The notes beneath the pieces are model-generated. The model saw only the letters and a list, made by a program, of their open reading frames with translations, was not told where the DNA came from and ran no database searches. Source: Woeseiaceae bacterium (lineage in GTDB: Bacteria > Pseudomonadota > Gammaproteobacteria > Steroidobacterales > Woeseiaceae). From it: DNA of 64,000 bases. Of the stretch, positions 36,571 to 44,906 are shown piece after piece. Every line of letters starts with the position of its first letter. Position 1 is the first letter of the stretch. Location of the stretch: NCBI GenBank assembly GCA_029246105.1, contig JAQWOA010000006.1, positions 1 to 64,000 of the forward strand, given 5' to 3'. The translations under genes and the position numbers were made by a program.

Positions 36571-37339
36571 TTTTTTTAATGTGACTTTTTCGCGAACGTT
36601 TCTCCTGCTCATTATTCTTGTGCCAATTGGATCCTGGGCTGATGAAGACTTAACGATCGCCGTTGCCAGTAATTTTCAGCGAACTGCCGAGAAACTTGCA
36701 ACTGAATTTACTTTAGTTACACAAATTCCAATAAGGATCACTGCCGCCTCGACCAGTAATTTGTATGCTCAGATCATCAATGGGGCACCCTATGATATTT
36801 TTCTCGCTGCTGATATCGAGCGACCAAAGAGTCTGGAAGCAAATGAATTTGCTGTTCGCGGTTCCAGAATGACTTATGCAATCGGAGCATTGATGTTGTG
36901 GTCCTCCGATAGCTCCTTTGAAAAAGGCGAATGTGTTGCTGCTCTGGAGAGTGGCTCATATAGGAAGCTTGCAATAGCAAACCCTGAAATCGCGCCTTAC
37001 GGTCTGGCTGCTAAGGAGTATCTACAGGCGATCGGGAATTGGCGTGATGCATCAAGTCAATTGGTTTTTGGTGAAAATATCTCACAGACATTATTATTCG
37101 CAGTTACTGGTAATGTGACATTCGCATTGGTTGCTCGTGCTCAGGTAGTTGCCAGCTTACCTGTTGATGCTACATGTATATGGAAAGTACCCTCGAGCTT
37201 GCATAGTGACATTGAGCAACAAGGCGTTCTATTGTCTAACTCAAAAAGTTTAGAGTCAGCGCAACGCTTTATGAATTTTTTGCGCGAACCAAAAGCAATT
37301 GCAATAATCGAAAGCAGCGGTTATACGGTTACTGAATAA
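36560..37339 (+). CDS. modA: Molybdate ABC transporter, periplasmic binding protein
   Basis: 259 residues with an N-terminal signal peptide (hydrophobic TFLLLIILVPIGSWA). LTIAVASNFQRTAEKLATEF and the AASTSNLYAQI plus GAPYDIFLAAD blocks are ModA signatures for oxyanion binding. The start is probably TTG at 36560 within the glcB end, with an AAGAGAG SD; GTG at 36581 is possible. It is followed by modB with a 1-bp overlap. Confidence 0.93.
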   Translation: MPVNFFNVTFSRTFLLLIILVPIGSWADEDLTIAVASNFQRTAEKLATEFTLVTQIPIRITAASTSNLYAQIINGAPYDIFLAADIERPKSLEANEFAVRGSRMTYAIGALMLWSSDSSFEKGECVAALESGSYRKLAIANPEIAPYGLAAKEYLQAIGNWRDASSQLVFGENISQTLLFAVTGNVTFALVARAQVVASLPVDATCIWKVPSSLHSDIEQQGVLLSNSKSLESAQRFMNFLREPKAIAIIESSGYTVTE

Positions 37340-38001
37340 TGGACATTGGGCCCCTTTGGTTATCTCTACAGTTAGCGTTTGTAACGACCTTAGTATTGAT
37401 TATTCTGGGCACACCATTGGCTTGGTGGTTATCACAGAGTCGATCTCGTTGGCAGTCCGTCATTCAAGCAATCGTTGCAATGCCTATTGTATTACCACCA
37501 ACGGTATTGGGCTTTTATTTGTTAGTAGTGCTAGGCCCAGCGGGTGTAATTGGCAGTTGGTGGGTGAAGCTCACAGGGAATACTTTAACATTCTCATTTG
37601 CCGGGCTTGTAATTGCATCCTGCATATACAGCCTGCCTTTTGCCGTACAGCCTATGCAGAATGCATTCGAGTCATTATCTAGCAGTAAGCTTGAGGCTGC
37701 GTGGACTCTTGGTGCATCAAAGTTGGATGCATTTTTTTCTGTTGTCGTGCCACTGTCTTTACGTGGATTCGTTAGTGCCACTGTTCTTGCATTTGCTCAT
37801 ACATTAGGTGAGTTTGGTGTAGTTCTAATGGTTGGCGGTAACATTCCAGGTGAATCACGTGTCGTTTCAATTGCGATTTATGAGCATGTTGAGACGCTCA
37901 ATTTTGCAGCGGCACATCAATTATCTCTAGTGCTAATCCTTTTTGCGTTCTTTATTCTATTTGGCATGTTTCTGGTCAATCGTCGGTGGCAACCACGATG
38001 A
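37339..38001 (+). CDS. modB: Molybdate ABC transporter permease
   Basis: 220-residue inner-membrane permease with about 5-6 helices. PIVLPPTVLGFYLL and the EAAWTLGASKLDAFFSVVVPLSLRGF coupling loop (EAA motif) are typical of ModB, as is FAHTLGEFGVVLMVGGNIPG. It overlaps modA (TAATG) and modC (ATGA), so the three are tightly coupled. Confidence 0.96.
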   Translation: MDIGPLWLSLQLAFVTTLVLIILGTPLAWWLSQSRSRWQSVIQAIVAMPIVLPPTVLGFYLLVVLGPAGVIGSWWVKLTGNTLTFSFAGLVIASCIYSLPFAVQPMQNAFESLSSSKLEAAWTLGASKLDAFFSVVVPLSLRGFVSATVLAFAHTLGEFGVVLMVGGNIPGESRVVSIAIYEHVETLNFAAAHQLSLVLILFAFFILFGMFLVNRRWQPR

Positions 38002-39017
38002 ATAACGTTGAGATGAAATACTCGCTTCAAAAAGGTGACTTCAAATTGGAGGTGGATACAAGGATTCCAGCTACAGGCATCACTGGCGTGTTTGGCGAGT
38101 CCGGATCTGGTAAGACCACGTTGTTACGCTGCATTGCCGGTCTTGAGGCATTAACTGATGAAGACTCCCGCCCACCGCATAAACGTCGTATTGGTTATGT
38201 TTTTCAAGATTCAGAGCTATTTCCACACCTGACGGTGCAGAAGAATTTAGAATATGGATGGCGCAGAAATCCAGATGCCCGTCGGCCTATCACTGAGTTT
38301 GCGAGCATGCTCGAAGTCGATCAATTGCTAGATCGCTCAGTAAGTGATTTATCCGGTGGAGAAGCTCAGCGTGTTTGTATTGCTCGTGTGTTGTGTCAGG
38401 AACCACAATTAATACTCATGGATGAGCCGCTCTCTGCGCTCGATGCACGACGACGTAACAATGTGCTGCCATATCTTGATCGATTGCATTCTGAAACGTC
38501 AGTGCCAATTATTTATGTGAGTCATAATATTGACGAAATTTGTCGATTGAGTGACCACCTCATTCTTCTCGACAATGGCAAGGTGGTTGCGGAGGGCGGT
38601 CTACAAGAGACACTGGCAAGAATCGATTTGCCGCAATTCAGAGGCCAGAATGCTGGAGCTGTTCTCGAGGCCAACCAGTCACGATACGACGCAGAATTTG
38701 ATCTTTCGTTATTCCAGTTTTTGGGTGGCGAGTTGTGGGTGCCGGGTTGTCAGGACATGAGGACTACTCGATTGAGAATTGACGCGGGGGATATCAGTTT
38801 AAGTCGTACTTCAGTGAAGTCGAGCACGATTCTCAACATACTTCCTGCTGTCATTGATGAAATGATTGCAGAGACTGCGTCTACTCAACTAGTACGGCTG
38901 AGATTAGGCACTAATTTTCTCGTTGCACGCATTACTCGAAGATCATTACACGAACTAAATCTACAGGTCGATGATAATGTCTTTGCGCAAATAAAATCAG
39001 TCACTGTTCGTTACTAA
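37998..39017 (+). CDS. modC: Molybdate ABC transporter ATPase
   Basis: 339 residues from the ATG at 37998 (a GTG at 37986 is less likely). Walker A is GESGSGKTT, the signature is LSGGEAQRV, Walker B is LILMDEPLSALD, the H-loop is YVSHNIDE. A C-terminal Mop/TOBE molybdate-binding domain covers about 275-339. It drives molybdate import for Moco enzymes; the only Moco enzyme visible here is the hydroxylase at 2493. Confidence 0.96.
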   Translation: MNNVEMKYSLQKGDFKLEVDTRIPATGITGVFGESGSGKTTLLRCIAGLEALTDEDSRPPHKRRIGYVFQDSELFPHLTVQKNLEYGWRRNPDARRPITEFASMLEVDQLLDRSVSDLSGGEAQRVCIARVLCQEPQLILMDEPLSALDARRRNNVLPYLDRLHSETSVPIIYVSHNIDEICRLSDHLILLDNGKVVAEGGLQETLARIDLPQFRGQNAGAVLEANQSRYDAEFDLSLFQFLGGELWVPGCQDMRTTRLRIDAGDISLSRTSVKSSTILNILPAVIDEMIAETASTQLVRLRLGTNFLVARITRRSLHELNLQVDDNVFAQIKSVTVRY

Positions 39018-39128
39018 GGTGAAGGCAATGGAAATATTTTTTATGCGATTTTATTTTTTAGTCGTTCAGATACAAAGAGTTTCCAGTGTAAGATATTCGT
39101 TGCAAATTAGAGTGGTGGAGTATTCATA

Positions 39129-39839
39129 GTGAGTACGGACAAGGTTGTAGGAATTATAGGTGGTATGGGTCCAGAAGCGACAGTGGATTTCATGTCTCGT
39201 ATCCTATTAGCAACACCAGCAGTCAAGGATCAGGATCATGTTCGCATGATCGTCGAAAATAACCCCCGAATTCCCAGCAGGCAAGCCGCGATGAAAGGTG
39301 AGGGAAAAGACCCGGGCATAGCGATCGCCGCAATTGCGACTCGCTTAGAGGTAGCTGGCGCAGATTTTCTGGTGATGCCCTGTAATTTAGCGCATGTTTG
39401 GCGAAGTGATATCGAATCCGCTATCAGTGTTCCGTTTATCAGCATCATTGATCAGTCAGTTCAATTAGCGCTCTGCCAAAGTAGCAATGACAATGCTGTT
39501 GGTCTTATGACGACTCCTGGTTGTTTCTCTGCAGGGCTCTACCAGCAAGCTTTAGCTGAAGCAGGTAGACCAGTAATTTTGCAAACGCCAAATGAACTGT
39601 CGACTACAATGTCGCTGGTTGAAAGAATCAAAAGCGGTGATAAGTCGCGCGAAGTAGCGATGGGCCTGCGACAATTAGCCGATGAACTTATTAAGCGTGG
39701 CGCGAAGATTTTAATTGCTGCCTGCACAGAATTTCCACTTGTGCTTAATGAGTCGATGTTTGATGTCACCTTTATTACATCGACTGATGCGCTTGCAAAG
39801 AAAACAGTATTGTTGGCGCTTGGCGGCGATCGCTTTTAG
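39129..39839 (+). CDS. Aspartate/glutamate racemase family protein
   Basis: 236 residues of the cofactor-independent racemase fold. GIIGGMGPEATVDF opens the protein; the two catalytic Cys are in MPCNLAH and AACTEFPL. The substrate is an amino acid, probably acidic. It is 18 bp upstream of a D-cysteine desulfhydrase/cysteate lyase homologue, so the pair may handle both stereoisomers of one sulfur amino acid. Confidence 0.9.
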   Translation: MSTDKVVGIIGGMGPEATVDFMSRILLATPAVKDQDHVRMIVENNPRIPSRQAAMKGEGKDPGIAIAAIATRLEVAGADFLVMPCNLAHVWRSDIESAISVPFISIIDQSVQLALCQSSNDNAVGLMTTPGCFSAGLYQQALAEAGRPVILQTPNELSTTMSLVERIKSGDKSREVAMGLRQLADELIKRGAKILIAACTEFPLVLNESMFDVTFITSTDALAKKTVLLALGGDRF

Positions 39840-39857
39840 AATAACCAGGAAACAGAT

Positions 39858-40856
39858 ATGAAGCTATCCAATTTTCCGCGAGTGTCCCTCGCACACTTAC
39901 CGACACCGCTGGAGCATATGCCGCGCTTGAGCGAAAGTCTTGGCGGTCCAGAAATATTCGTGAAACGTGATGATTGCACAGGCCTCGCAACTGGCGGTAA
40001 TAAGACTCGGAAACTTGAGTTTTCGATGGGTGAGGCAGTCAAGCAAGGCGCGGATACAGTCATTACCGTTGGAGCGATCCAATCGAACCATGTCCGCCAA
40101 ACAGCAGCAGCTGCATGTAAACTTGGTATGGCCTGTGAAGTACTTCTCGAGAATCGCGTGAGTGGATCAAGCGAAATCTATTCGAAGTCCGGTAACGTTT
40201 TCCTTGATCAGATATTCGGTGCAAATTTACGTCAATTTGACGCTGGTACTGATTTTAATGCGGCGATGCAGTCAGTTGCCAATGAGGTAAGGAGTGCTGG
40301 TGGCATGCCATATATTATCCCTGGCGGTGCATCGAATGCTGTAGGAGCGCTAGGTTACGTTGACTGCGGTGTTGAAATGCTGGGTCAGCTCAAAGAACAA
40401 AACCTTACAATTGATCATCTTGTTTTAGCTACAGGTAGTGCAGGTACGCATGCGGGCCTTTCTGTTGGATTCCGGGCAAGCGGAAATGATTTACCGATTC
40501 TTGGTATCGGAGTAAATGCACCTCAGGAAACACAAGAAGAGCGCGTTTATAATTTGGCTGTTGAAACAGCGAAGCTAGTTGGTTCAAAAGACTGTGTTGC
40601 TCGTGAGGATATCATTGCTGACTGCAACTACATTGGTTCCGGTTATGGTGTACGGACAGAATCGATGAATGAGGCGATTTTGATGTTGGCTCGTCTCGAG
40701 GGATTACTATTCGATCCGGTATACAGTGGTAAGGCCTTGGCAGGCATGATCGATTATATTCGTCAGGGTCGTTTCACTAAAGGGCAGAATATCGTATTTC
40801 TGCACACGGGTGGTTCAGCCGGATTGTTCGCTTACTCAGATATCTTATCAACATGA
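39858..40856 (+). CDS. PLP-dependent D-cysteine desulfhydrase / L-cysteate sulfo-lyase family protein
   Basis: 332-residue ACC-deaminase-like PLP enzyme. PLP Lys is probably Lys49 in TGGNKTRKLEF; IQSNHVRQTAAAAC and the LATGSAGTHAGL phosphate cup follow. Known members release sulfide from D-cysteine (DcyD) or sulfite from L-cysteate (CuyA). The RDDCTGLATGGNKTRK block resembles remembered CuyA sequence more than Salmonella DcyD, which has RDDVTPIAMGGNKLRK. The adjacent racemase and MFS transporter fit either role. Confidence 0.88.
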   Translation: MKLSNFPRVSLAHLPTPLEHMPRLSESLGGPEIFVKRDDCTGLATGGNKTRKLEFSMGEAVKQGADTVITVGAIQSNHVRQTAAAACKLGMACEVLLENRVSGSSEIYSKSGNVFLDQIFGANLRQFDAGTDFNAAMQSVANEVRSAGGMPYIIPGGASNAVGALGYVDCGVEMLGQLKEQNLTIDHLVLATGSAGTHAGLSVGFRASGNDLPILGIGVNAPQETQEERVYNLAVETAKLVGSKDCVAREDIIADCNYIGSGYGVRTESMNEAILMLARLEGLLFDPVYSGKALAGMIDYIRQGRFTKGQNIVFLHTGGSAGLFAYSDILST

Positions 40857-40910
40857 GAGTTGATGGTGACGCTGGTATATTGTACGTATGAATATCCATA
40901 AAGATCTTCT

Positions 40911-42161
40911 ATGCCACGAATAATATTGATGATAACCCTTATTTTTGTAGGGGAACTTATTTTTAGTCTGGTTTTTAATATACCTCTTTTTTTTCGACCT
41001 ACGGTGCTGGAAGTATTTGGCATTAGTAATACGCAACTAGGCGATATGTTTGCTGTTTACGGTATCGCAGCAATGCTTTCTTATTTTCCAGGTGGAGTCC
41101 TAGCAGACCGATTTTCACCGCGCAGTCTAATAGTGACATCACTGTTCCTTACTTCCATCGGTGGACTTTATCTAGCGACGTTTCCGGGTATTGTTGGAAT
41201 GCGATTTCTCTATGGGTACTGGGGTGTCACAACGGTATTCTTTTTATGGGGCGCTTTGATCAAGACAACACGTGATTGGGGTGGTGAAAAATCGCAAGGA
41301 TTGGCGTTTGGGTTGCTGGATGGAGGTAGGGGCTTGGTAGCTGCGTCCTGTGCGACGATAGGCGTAATTATTTTATCAGTTTATATGCCTGATGATGCTC
41401 GACAAGCAACTCCTCTGATGCGTGAAAGCGGTTTTCGAATGGTGGTTTGGTACTACACACTATTAGTATTTTTAGCCGCCATTCTCGCTTGGTTCGTAAT
41501 TCCGACCACGAGGATGGAACATAAAGTTATTTTTAATCCGCTAAAGAACATGGCTATTGTTTTAAGAAGACCTGTTATTTGGGCACAAGCTGCTGTCATT
41601 GTTTGTGCTTATTGCGGATATAAGAGTCTCGGTAACTATTCGTTGTATGCCGTTCAAGTTCTGGGAATGAATGAGGTCGATGGCGCAAGAATAGCCTCTT
41701 ATGGTGCTTGGACCCGACCAGTCGCAGCGCTCATGGCCGGGTTGATTGCAGATCGATACAACGCGACTCGCTCAATTATTGTGATGTTTCTTGCTATATG
41801 TGTGATGTATGGATCGTGGTCGTTTGCGACGCCAAAAGATTCGGGAAATTTTATAATTTATGCCAATTTCTTTATGACCATGGTCGCCGTCTATGCATTA
41901 CGGGGCGTATACTTCGCGCTGCTTGAGGAAAACCGAACACCAAAATATTTGACTGGTGCAGCCGTCGGTTTGGTTTCGGTGGTGGGTTACACTCCTGATA
42001 TATTCTTTCCACCGATCGCAGGTCGTATACTAGATGCAAATCCTGGTCTTATAGGTCACCAGAATTATTTTTTATTCCTTTCTATAATTGCATTGCTGGG
42101 AGCTATCGCCGCAGTCAGCCTAGTTTTTCTGAATCGTAACAATGCGACTAATTGGAAGTAA
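40911..42161 (+). CDS. MFS transporter
   Basis: 416 residues with 12 hydrophobic helices. The motif A-like loop GGVLADRFSPRSLI lies between helices 2 and 3, and a second GLIADRYNATRS loop after helix 8. Its substrate cannot be read, but it follows the racemase-lyase pair by 54 bp, so it may import or export the related amino acid, sulfonate or product. It ends 3 bp before the next gene. Confidence 0.88.
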   Translation: MPRIILMITLIFVGELIFSLVFNIPLFFRPTVLEVFGISNTQLGDMFAVYGIAAMLSYFPGGVLADRFSPRSLIVTSLFLTSIGGLYLATFPGIVGMRFLYGYWGVTTVFFLWGALIKTTRDWGGEKSQGLAFGLLDGGRGLVAASCATIGVIILSVYMPDDARQATPLMRESGFRMVVWYYTLLVFLAAILAWFVIPTTRMEHKVIFNPLKNMAIVLRRPVIWAQAAVIVCAYCGYKSLGNYSLYAVQVLGMNEVDGARIASYGAWTRPVAALMAGLIADRYNATRSIIVMFLAICVMYGSWSFATPKDSGNFIIYANFFMTMVAVYALRGVYFALLEENRTPKYLTGAAVGLVSVVGYTPDIFFPPIAGRILDANPGLIGHQNYFLFLSIIALLGAIAAVSLVFLNRNNATNWK

Positions 42162-42164
42162 TTA

Positions 42165-42578
42165 ATGAAAAAAATTATATTAATAACATCATTACTATTG
42201 ACGGCATTAGTTTCTAATGCAGCTGATACTGTTAAGGAATTCCGCGGATCAGAAAATACGACAACAGCGATATTTACAGTCAAAGCGCCGTGGCTGCTCG
42301 ATTGGCGCTTAGATGGCGATTATGATGGGCTTATTGCACTGGATGTTGCATTGATTGAGGCCGATACGGGCCGACATGTCGGTCGTATTTTACACACCAA
42401 GTACAAAGGTAATGGTTTGAAACTTTTCGATCAAGCAGGTCGTTATCAATTGCGGGTCAGTTCAACGTTGGCTCGATGGACTTTAAAAGTTAAGCAAATT
42501 AAACCCGAAGAAAAGGAATTGTATACACCAAAGGAATCCCGATTGAAAAAAGCTACTCCTTTTCGTCTAAAAGGTTAG
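42165..42578 (+). CDS. Secreted hypothetical protein
   Basis: 137 residues with a clear signal peptide cleaved near VSNAADT. The mature part is about 115 residues, predicted beta-rich (FTVKAPWLLDWRLDGDYDG, YQLRVSSTLARWTLKVKQI) with a Lys-rich tail. It looks like a small periplasmic protein. No family is recognised. It lies 3 bp after the MFS gene and is likely co-transcribed. Confidence 0.65.
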   Translation: MKKIILITSLLLTALVSNAADTVKEFRGSENTTTAIFTVKAPWLLDWRLDGDYDGLIALDVALIEADTGRHVGRILHTKYKGNGLKLFDQAGRYQLRVSSTLARWTLKVKQIKPEEKELYTPKESRLKKATPFRLKG

Positions 42579-42629
42579 TTTATAGCAATAGGTATGCAAG
42601 CCATATGGTGTTGTGCGATTATCAAGAGC

Positions 42630-43697
42630 ATGAATAATTTGATTGACAAGAAGGGCAGCGCTTTGGTCAGTTTTGCGGCGGTAATTGTCGTAATCTATGG
42701 AATGCAGATGGCCAAGGTACTGCTCGTTCCTTTTCTTATTGCTGCCTTTTTTACACTAATAACAGTTCGGCCGATGATTTGGTTGCAGAAGCGACGAACT
42801 CCGAGTTTTTTGGCCGCACTGATCATTGTGTCTTCGATTATGTCCTTACTGGCCATTATCGGTGCGATCCTCGGAAGCTCAATAGGTGATTTTACTGCTG
42901 CATTGCCTGGGTATCAGGAGAGGCTCGATGTTATTAAGGATAGCGTTATTGATTTTGCTATCAGGCATTTTAATTTTGAAGAATCGATGGAAAATATCGG
43001 TGATATGATTGATCCGGGCTGGGCCATGGGCCTTGTCGCATCAATTCTGAACAGCTTAAAGGATGTCCTGACAAATGCGTTTTTGATTATTTTTACGATG
43101 ATTTTTATGCTTCTCGAAGTATCGAGTGTTGGCACAAAGGTCGAAGCCGCCTTCGGCCGCAGTGCAAATTCGATGGAGAGACCACGAGTTTTTTTGCAAA
43201 ATCTTGGCCGCTATCTGGGCATCAAAACAATCGTCAGTATCGCTACAGGTACCTGTGCAGGCATTCTTACTTGGTCACTCGGTTTGGACTTTCCGCTTCT
43301 TTGGGCGATGCTTGCTTTCCTTCTTAATTACGTGCCGACTATCGGGTCAATAATTGCTGCCGTACCGGCGGTCTTGTTAGCACTTGTTCAATTAGGGCCT
43401 GGTGCAGCCGGTGCAACTGCGATGGGTTTTGCTGTTATCAATGTCGTATTTGGTAATGCCATTGAGCCACGTTTGATGGGTTATGGCGTTGGAATATCGC
43501 CGTTGGTGGTTTTCATTGGATTGATTTTTTGGGGTTGGGTTTTTGGTCCAGTTGGTATGTTGCTTTCAGTACCGTTAACGATGACCCTCAAGTTGGGGTT
43601 GGAGAGCGATGCACGCACTCGATGGATCGCGATTCTTATTGGTTCGGAAGGGGATGCCCAATATGCACTAAGACTACACAATGTTACTGAGGATTAA
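42630..43697 (+). CDS. AI-2E family (PerM-like) membrane transporter
   Basis: 355 residues from the ATG at 42630; an upstream ATG at 42594 would add 12 poorly conserved residues. Several hydrophobic helices occur, with VPTIGSIIAAVPAVLLAL, the GNAIEPRLMGYGVGISPLVVF block and a C-terminal FGPVGMLLSVPLT typical of the family. Members include AI-2 exporters and Na+/H+ antiporters; the function here is open. Confidence 0.88.
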   Translation: MNNLIDKKGSALVSFAAVIVVIYGMQMAKVLLVPFLIAAFFTLITVRPMIWLQKRRTPSFLAALIIVSSIMSLLAIIGAILGSSIGDFTAALPGYQERLDVIKDSVIDFAIRHFNFEESMENIGDMIDPGWAMGLVASILNSLKDVLTNAFLIIFTMIFMLLEVSSVGTKVEAAFGRSANSMERPRVFLQNLGRYLGIKTIVSIATGTCAGILTWSLGLDFPLLWAMLAFLLNYVPTIGSIIAAVPAVLLALVQLGPGAAGATAMGFAVINVVFGNAIEPRLMGYGVGISPLVVFIGLIFWGWVFGPVGMLLSVPLTMTLKLGLESDARTRWIAILIGSEGDAQYALRLHNVTED

Positions 43698-43811
43698 ACA
43701 GTCGTTTTTTTGTAGAATGACTGAATACCTAAACGTACATTGGAATTATGAGTCTTAATTATAAGGCCATAAAAAGCTAAGTTACTTAGTGGGCTATTGG
43801 TAAGTTTTAAT

Positions 43812-44072
43812 ATGTTTACAAGACCCATTCTCTTGACATTGCTATTCATGACTCCGGTTTTTGGTTTTGGCAATGAGAATGATGCGAAAATAATAGTACG
43901 AGATGCTATCAATCATTGGCGTGGCCATTCTTCCTATACTGAAATGACGATGGTAATCCATCGTCCGAAATGGGAACACTCGATGAGTATGCGCGCCTGG
44001 ATGAAGGGTGATCATCATTCACTGGTGCGCGTAATTGAACCCAAGAAAGATCGCGGTAATGGCACCTCATAA
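43812..44072 (+). pseudogene. Truncated outer membrane lipoprotein-sorting protein (LolA-like)
   Basis: 86 residues from the ATG at 43812: a signal peptide, then a domain start (DAINHWRGHSSYTEMTMVIHRP, MRAWMKGDHHSLVRVIEPKKDRGNGT). This matches the N-terminal third of LolA-like sorting proteins (usually about 240-260 residues). It stops at GNGTS, exactly where relatives continue with a conserved membrane-associated half. No continuation is visible in the other frames, as pssA begins 23 bp later. A deletion fused to pssA is likely. Confidence 0.7.
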
Positions 44073-44095
44073 ATGTCTTTTTGGAGACTATTAGT

Positions 44096-44824
44096 TTGAG
44101 TATTTTACGGTACACGATACCTAACAGCTTTACAGCACTGAGCTTATTACTTGGCTTTACATCTATTGTGATGACGCAATTGGGAGATCTCGAACTTGCA
44201 GCCTGGATTATAGTTTGGTGCGGCCTGCTTGACGTATTGGATGGTGTATCGGCAAGGTTACTCAAAGCCACTTCCAATTTTGGGGCCGAATTTGACTCTA
44301 TGGCTGACCTAGTTTCTTTTGGGGTTGCTCCGGCAGTTCTGGTGTTGAATGCGGGTTTGCAGATTGTTGGAATTGAGTATGACTCTAATTTTTTCTGGTT
44401 ATTATTGATCGCGGTTGCCGTTTTTGTATTAGCTGGCGCTATGCGCCTTGCGCGTTTCAATTTGACGTCAGAGGAGACATCCAAGGGCTGGTTTATCGGT
44501 ATTCCAATTACCGCCTCCGGTGGAGGTCTAATTGCTCCTATTGTTCTTGTTCTAATTTACTATGAGCAAATCGCTTTCTCCTTACCACTGCAACTTTATT
44601 TGCCATTGTTGATGTTTGTTTTAGCTATTTTGATGATTTCGAGTATTCGTTTTCCAAAAGCTACTCGACGAGAGAATAATTTTATTAACGTTTTTCAGAT
44701 TATTGCGATCCTTGGGATTTACTATTGTGGATTTACGCGCACATATCCCGAGTATCTGTTCGGTATGGGATTGTTTTTGATGATCGTAGGGATCATCTCA
44801 GGTCGAATAACTCGCTATAGGTGA
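44096..44824 (+). CDS. pssA: CDP-diacylglycerol--serine O-phosphatidyltransferase
   Basis: 242 residues from the TTG at 44096, chosen because GGAG (44083-44086) is 9 nt upstream; a TTG at 44081 is also open. The CDP-alcohol transferase motif DG-AR--------G---D---D is complete (Asp49, Gly50, Ala53, Arg54, Gly63, Asp67, Asp71). The rest is membrane helices. It makes phosphatidylserine, the precursor of phosphatidylethanolamine; phosphatidylcholine synthase is a less likely relative. Confidence 0.87.
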   Translation: MSILRYTIPNSFTALSLLLGFTSIVMTQLGDLELAAWIIVWCGLLDVLDGVSARLLKATSNFGAEFDSMADLVSFGVAPAVLVLNAGLQIVGIEYDSNFFWLLLIAVAVFVLAGAMRLARFNLTSEETSKGWFIGIPITASGGGLIAPIVLVLIYYEQIAFSLPLQLYLPLLMFVLAILMISSIRFPKATRRENNFINVFQIIAILGIYYCGFTRTYPEYLFGMGLFLMIVGIISGRITRYR

Positions 44825-44856
44825 TTTGGATTAATTTCTGATTATTTTTCTATCCA

Positions 44857-44877
44857 GTGAGCCTGCCGGCTCCTACT
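44857..44877 (-). repeat. REP-like hairpin (single copy)
   Basis: On the minus strand GTAGGAGCC-GGCA-GGCTCAC forms a 5-bp GAGCC/GGCTC hairpin preceded by GTAG, reminiscent of bacterial REP elements. It has no T-tract. Only one copy was noticed in the window, so the call is weak. Confidence 0.3.
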
Positions 44878-44906
44878 AGAGCTTCATTCACAAAGCAGGC
44901 AAAAAT

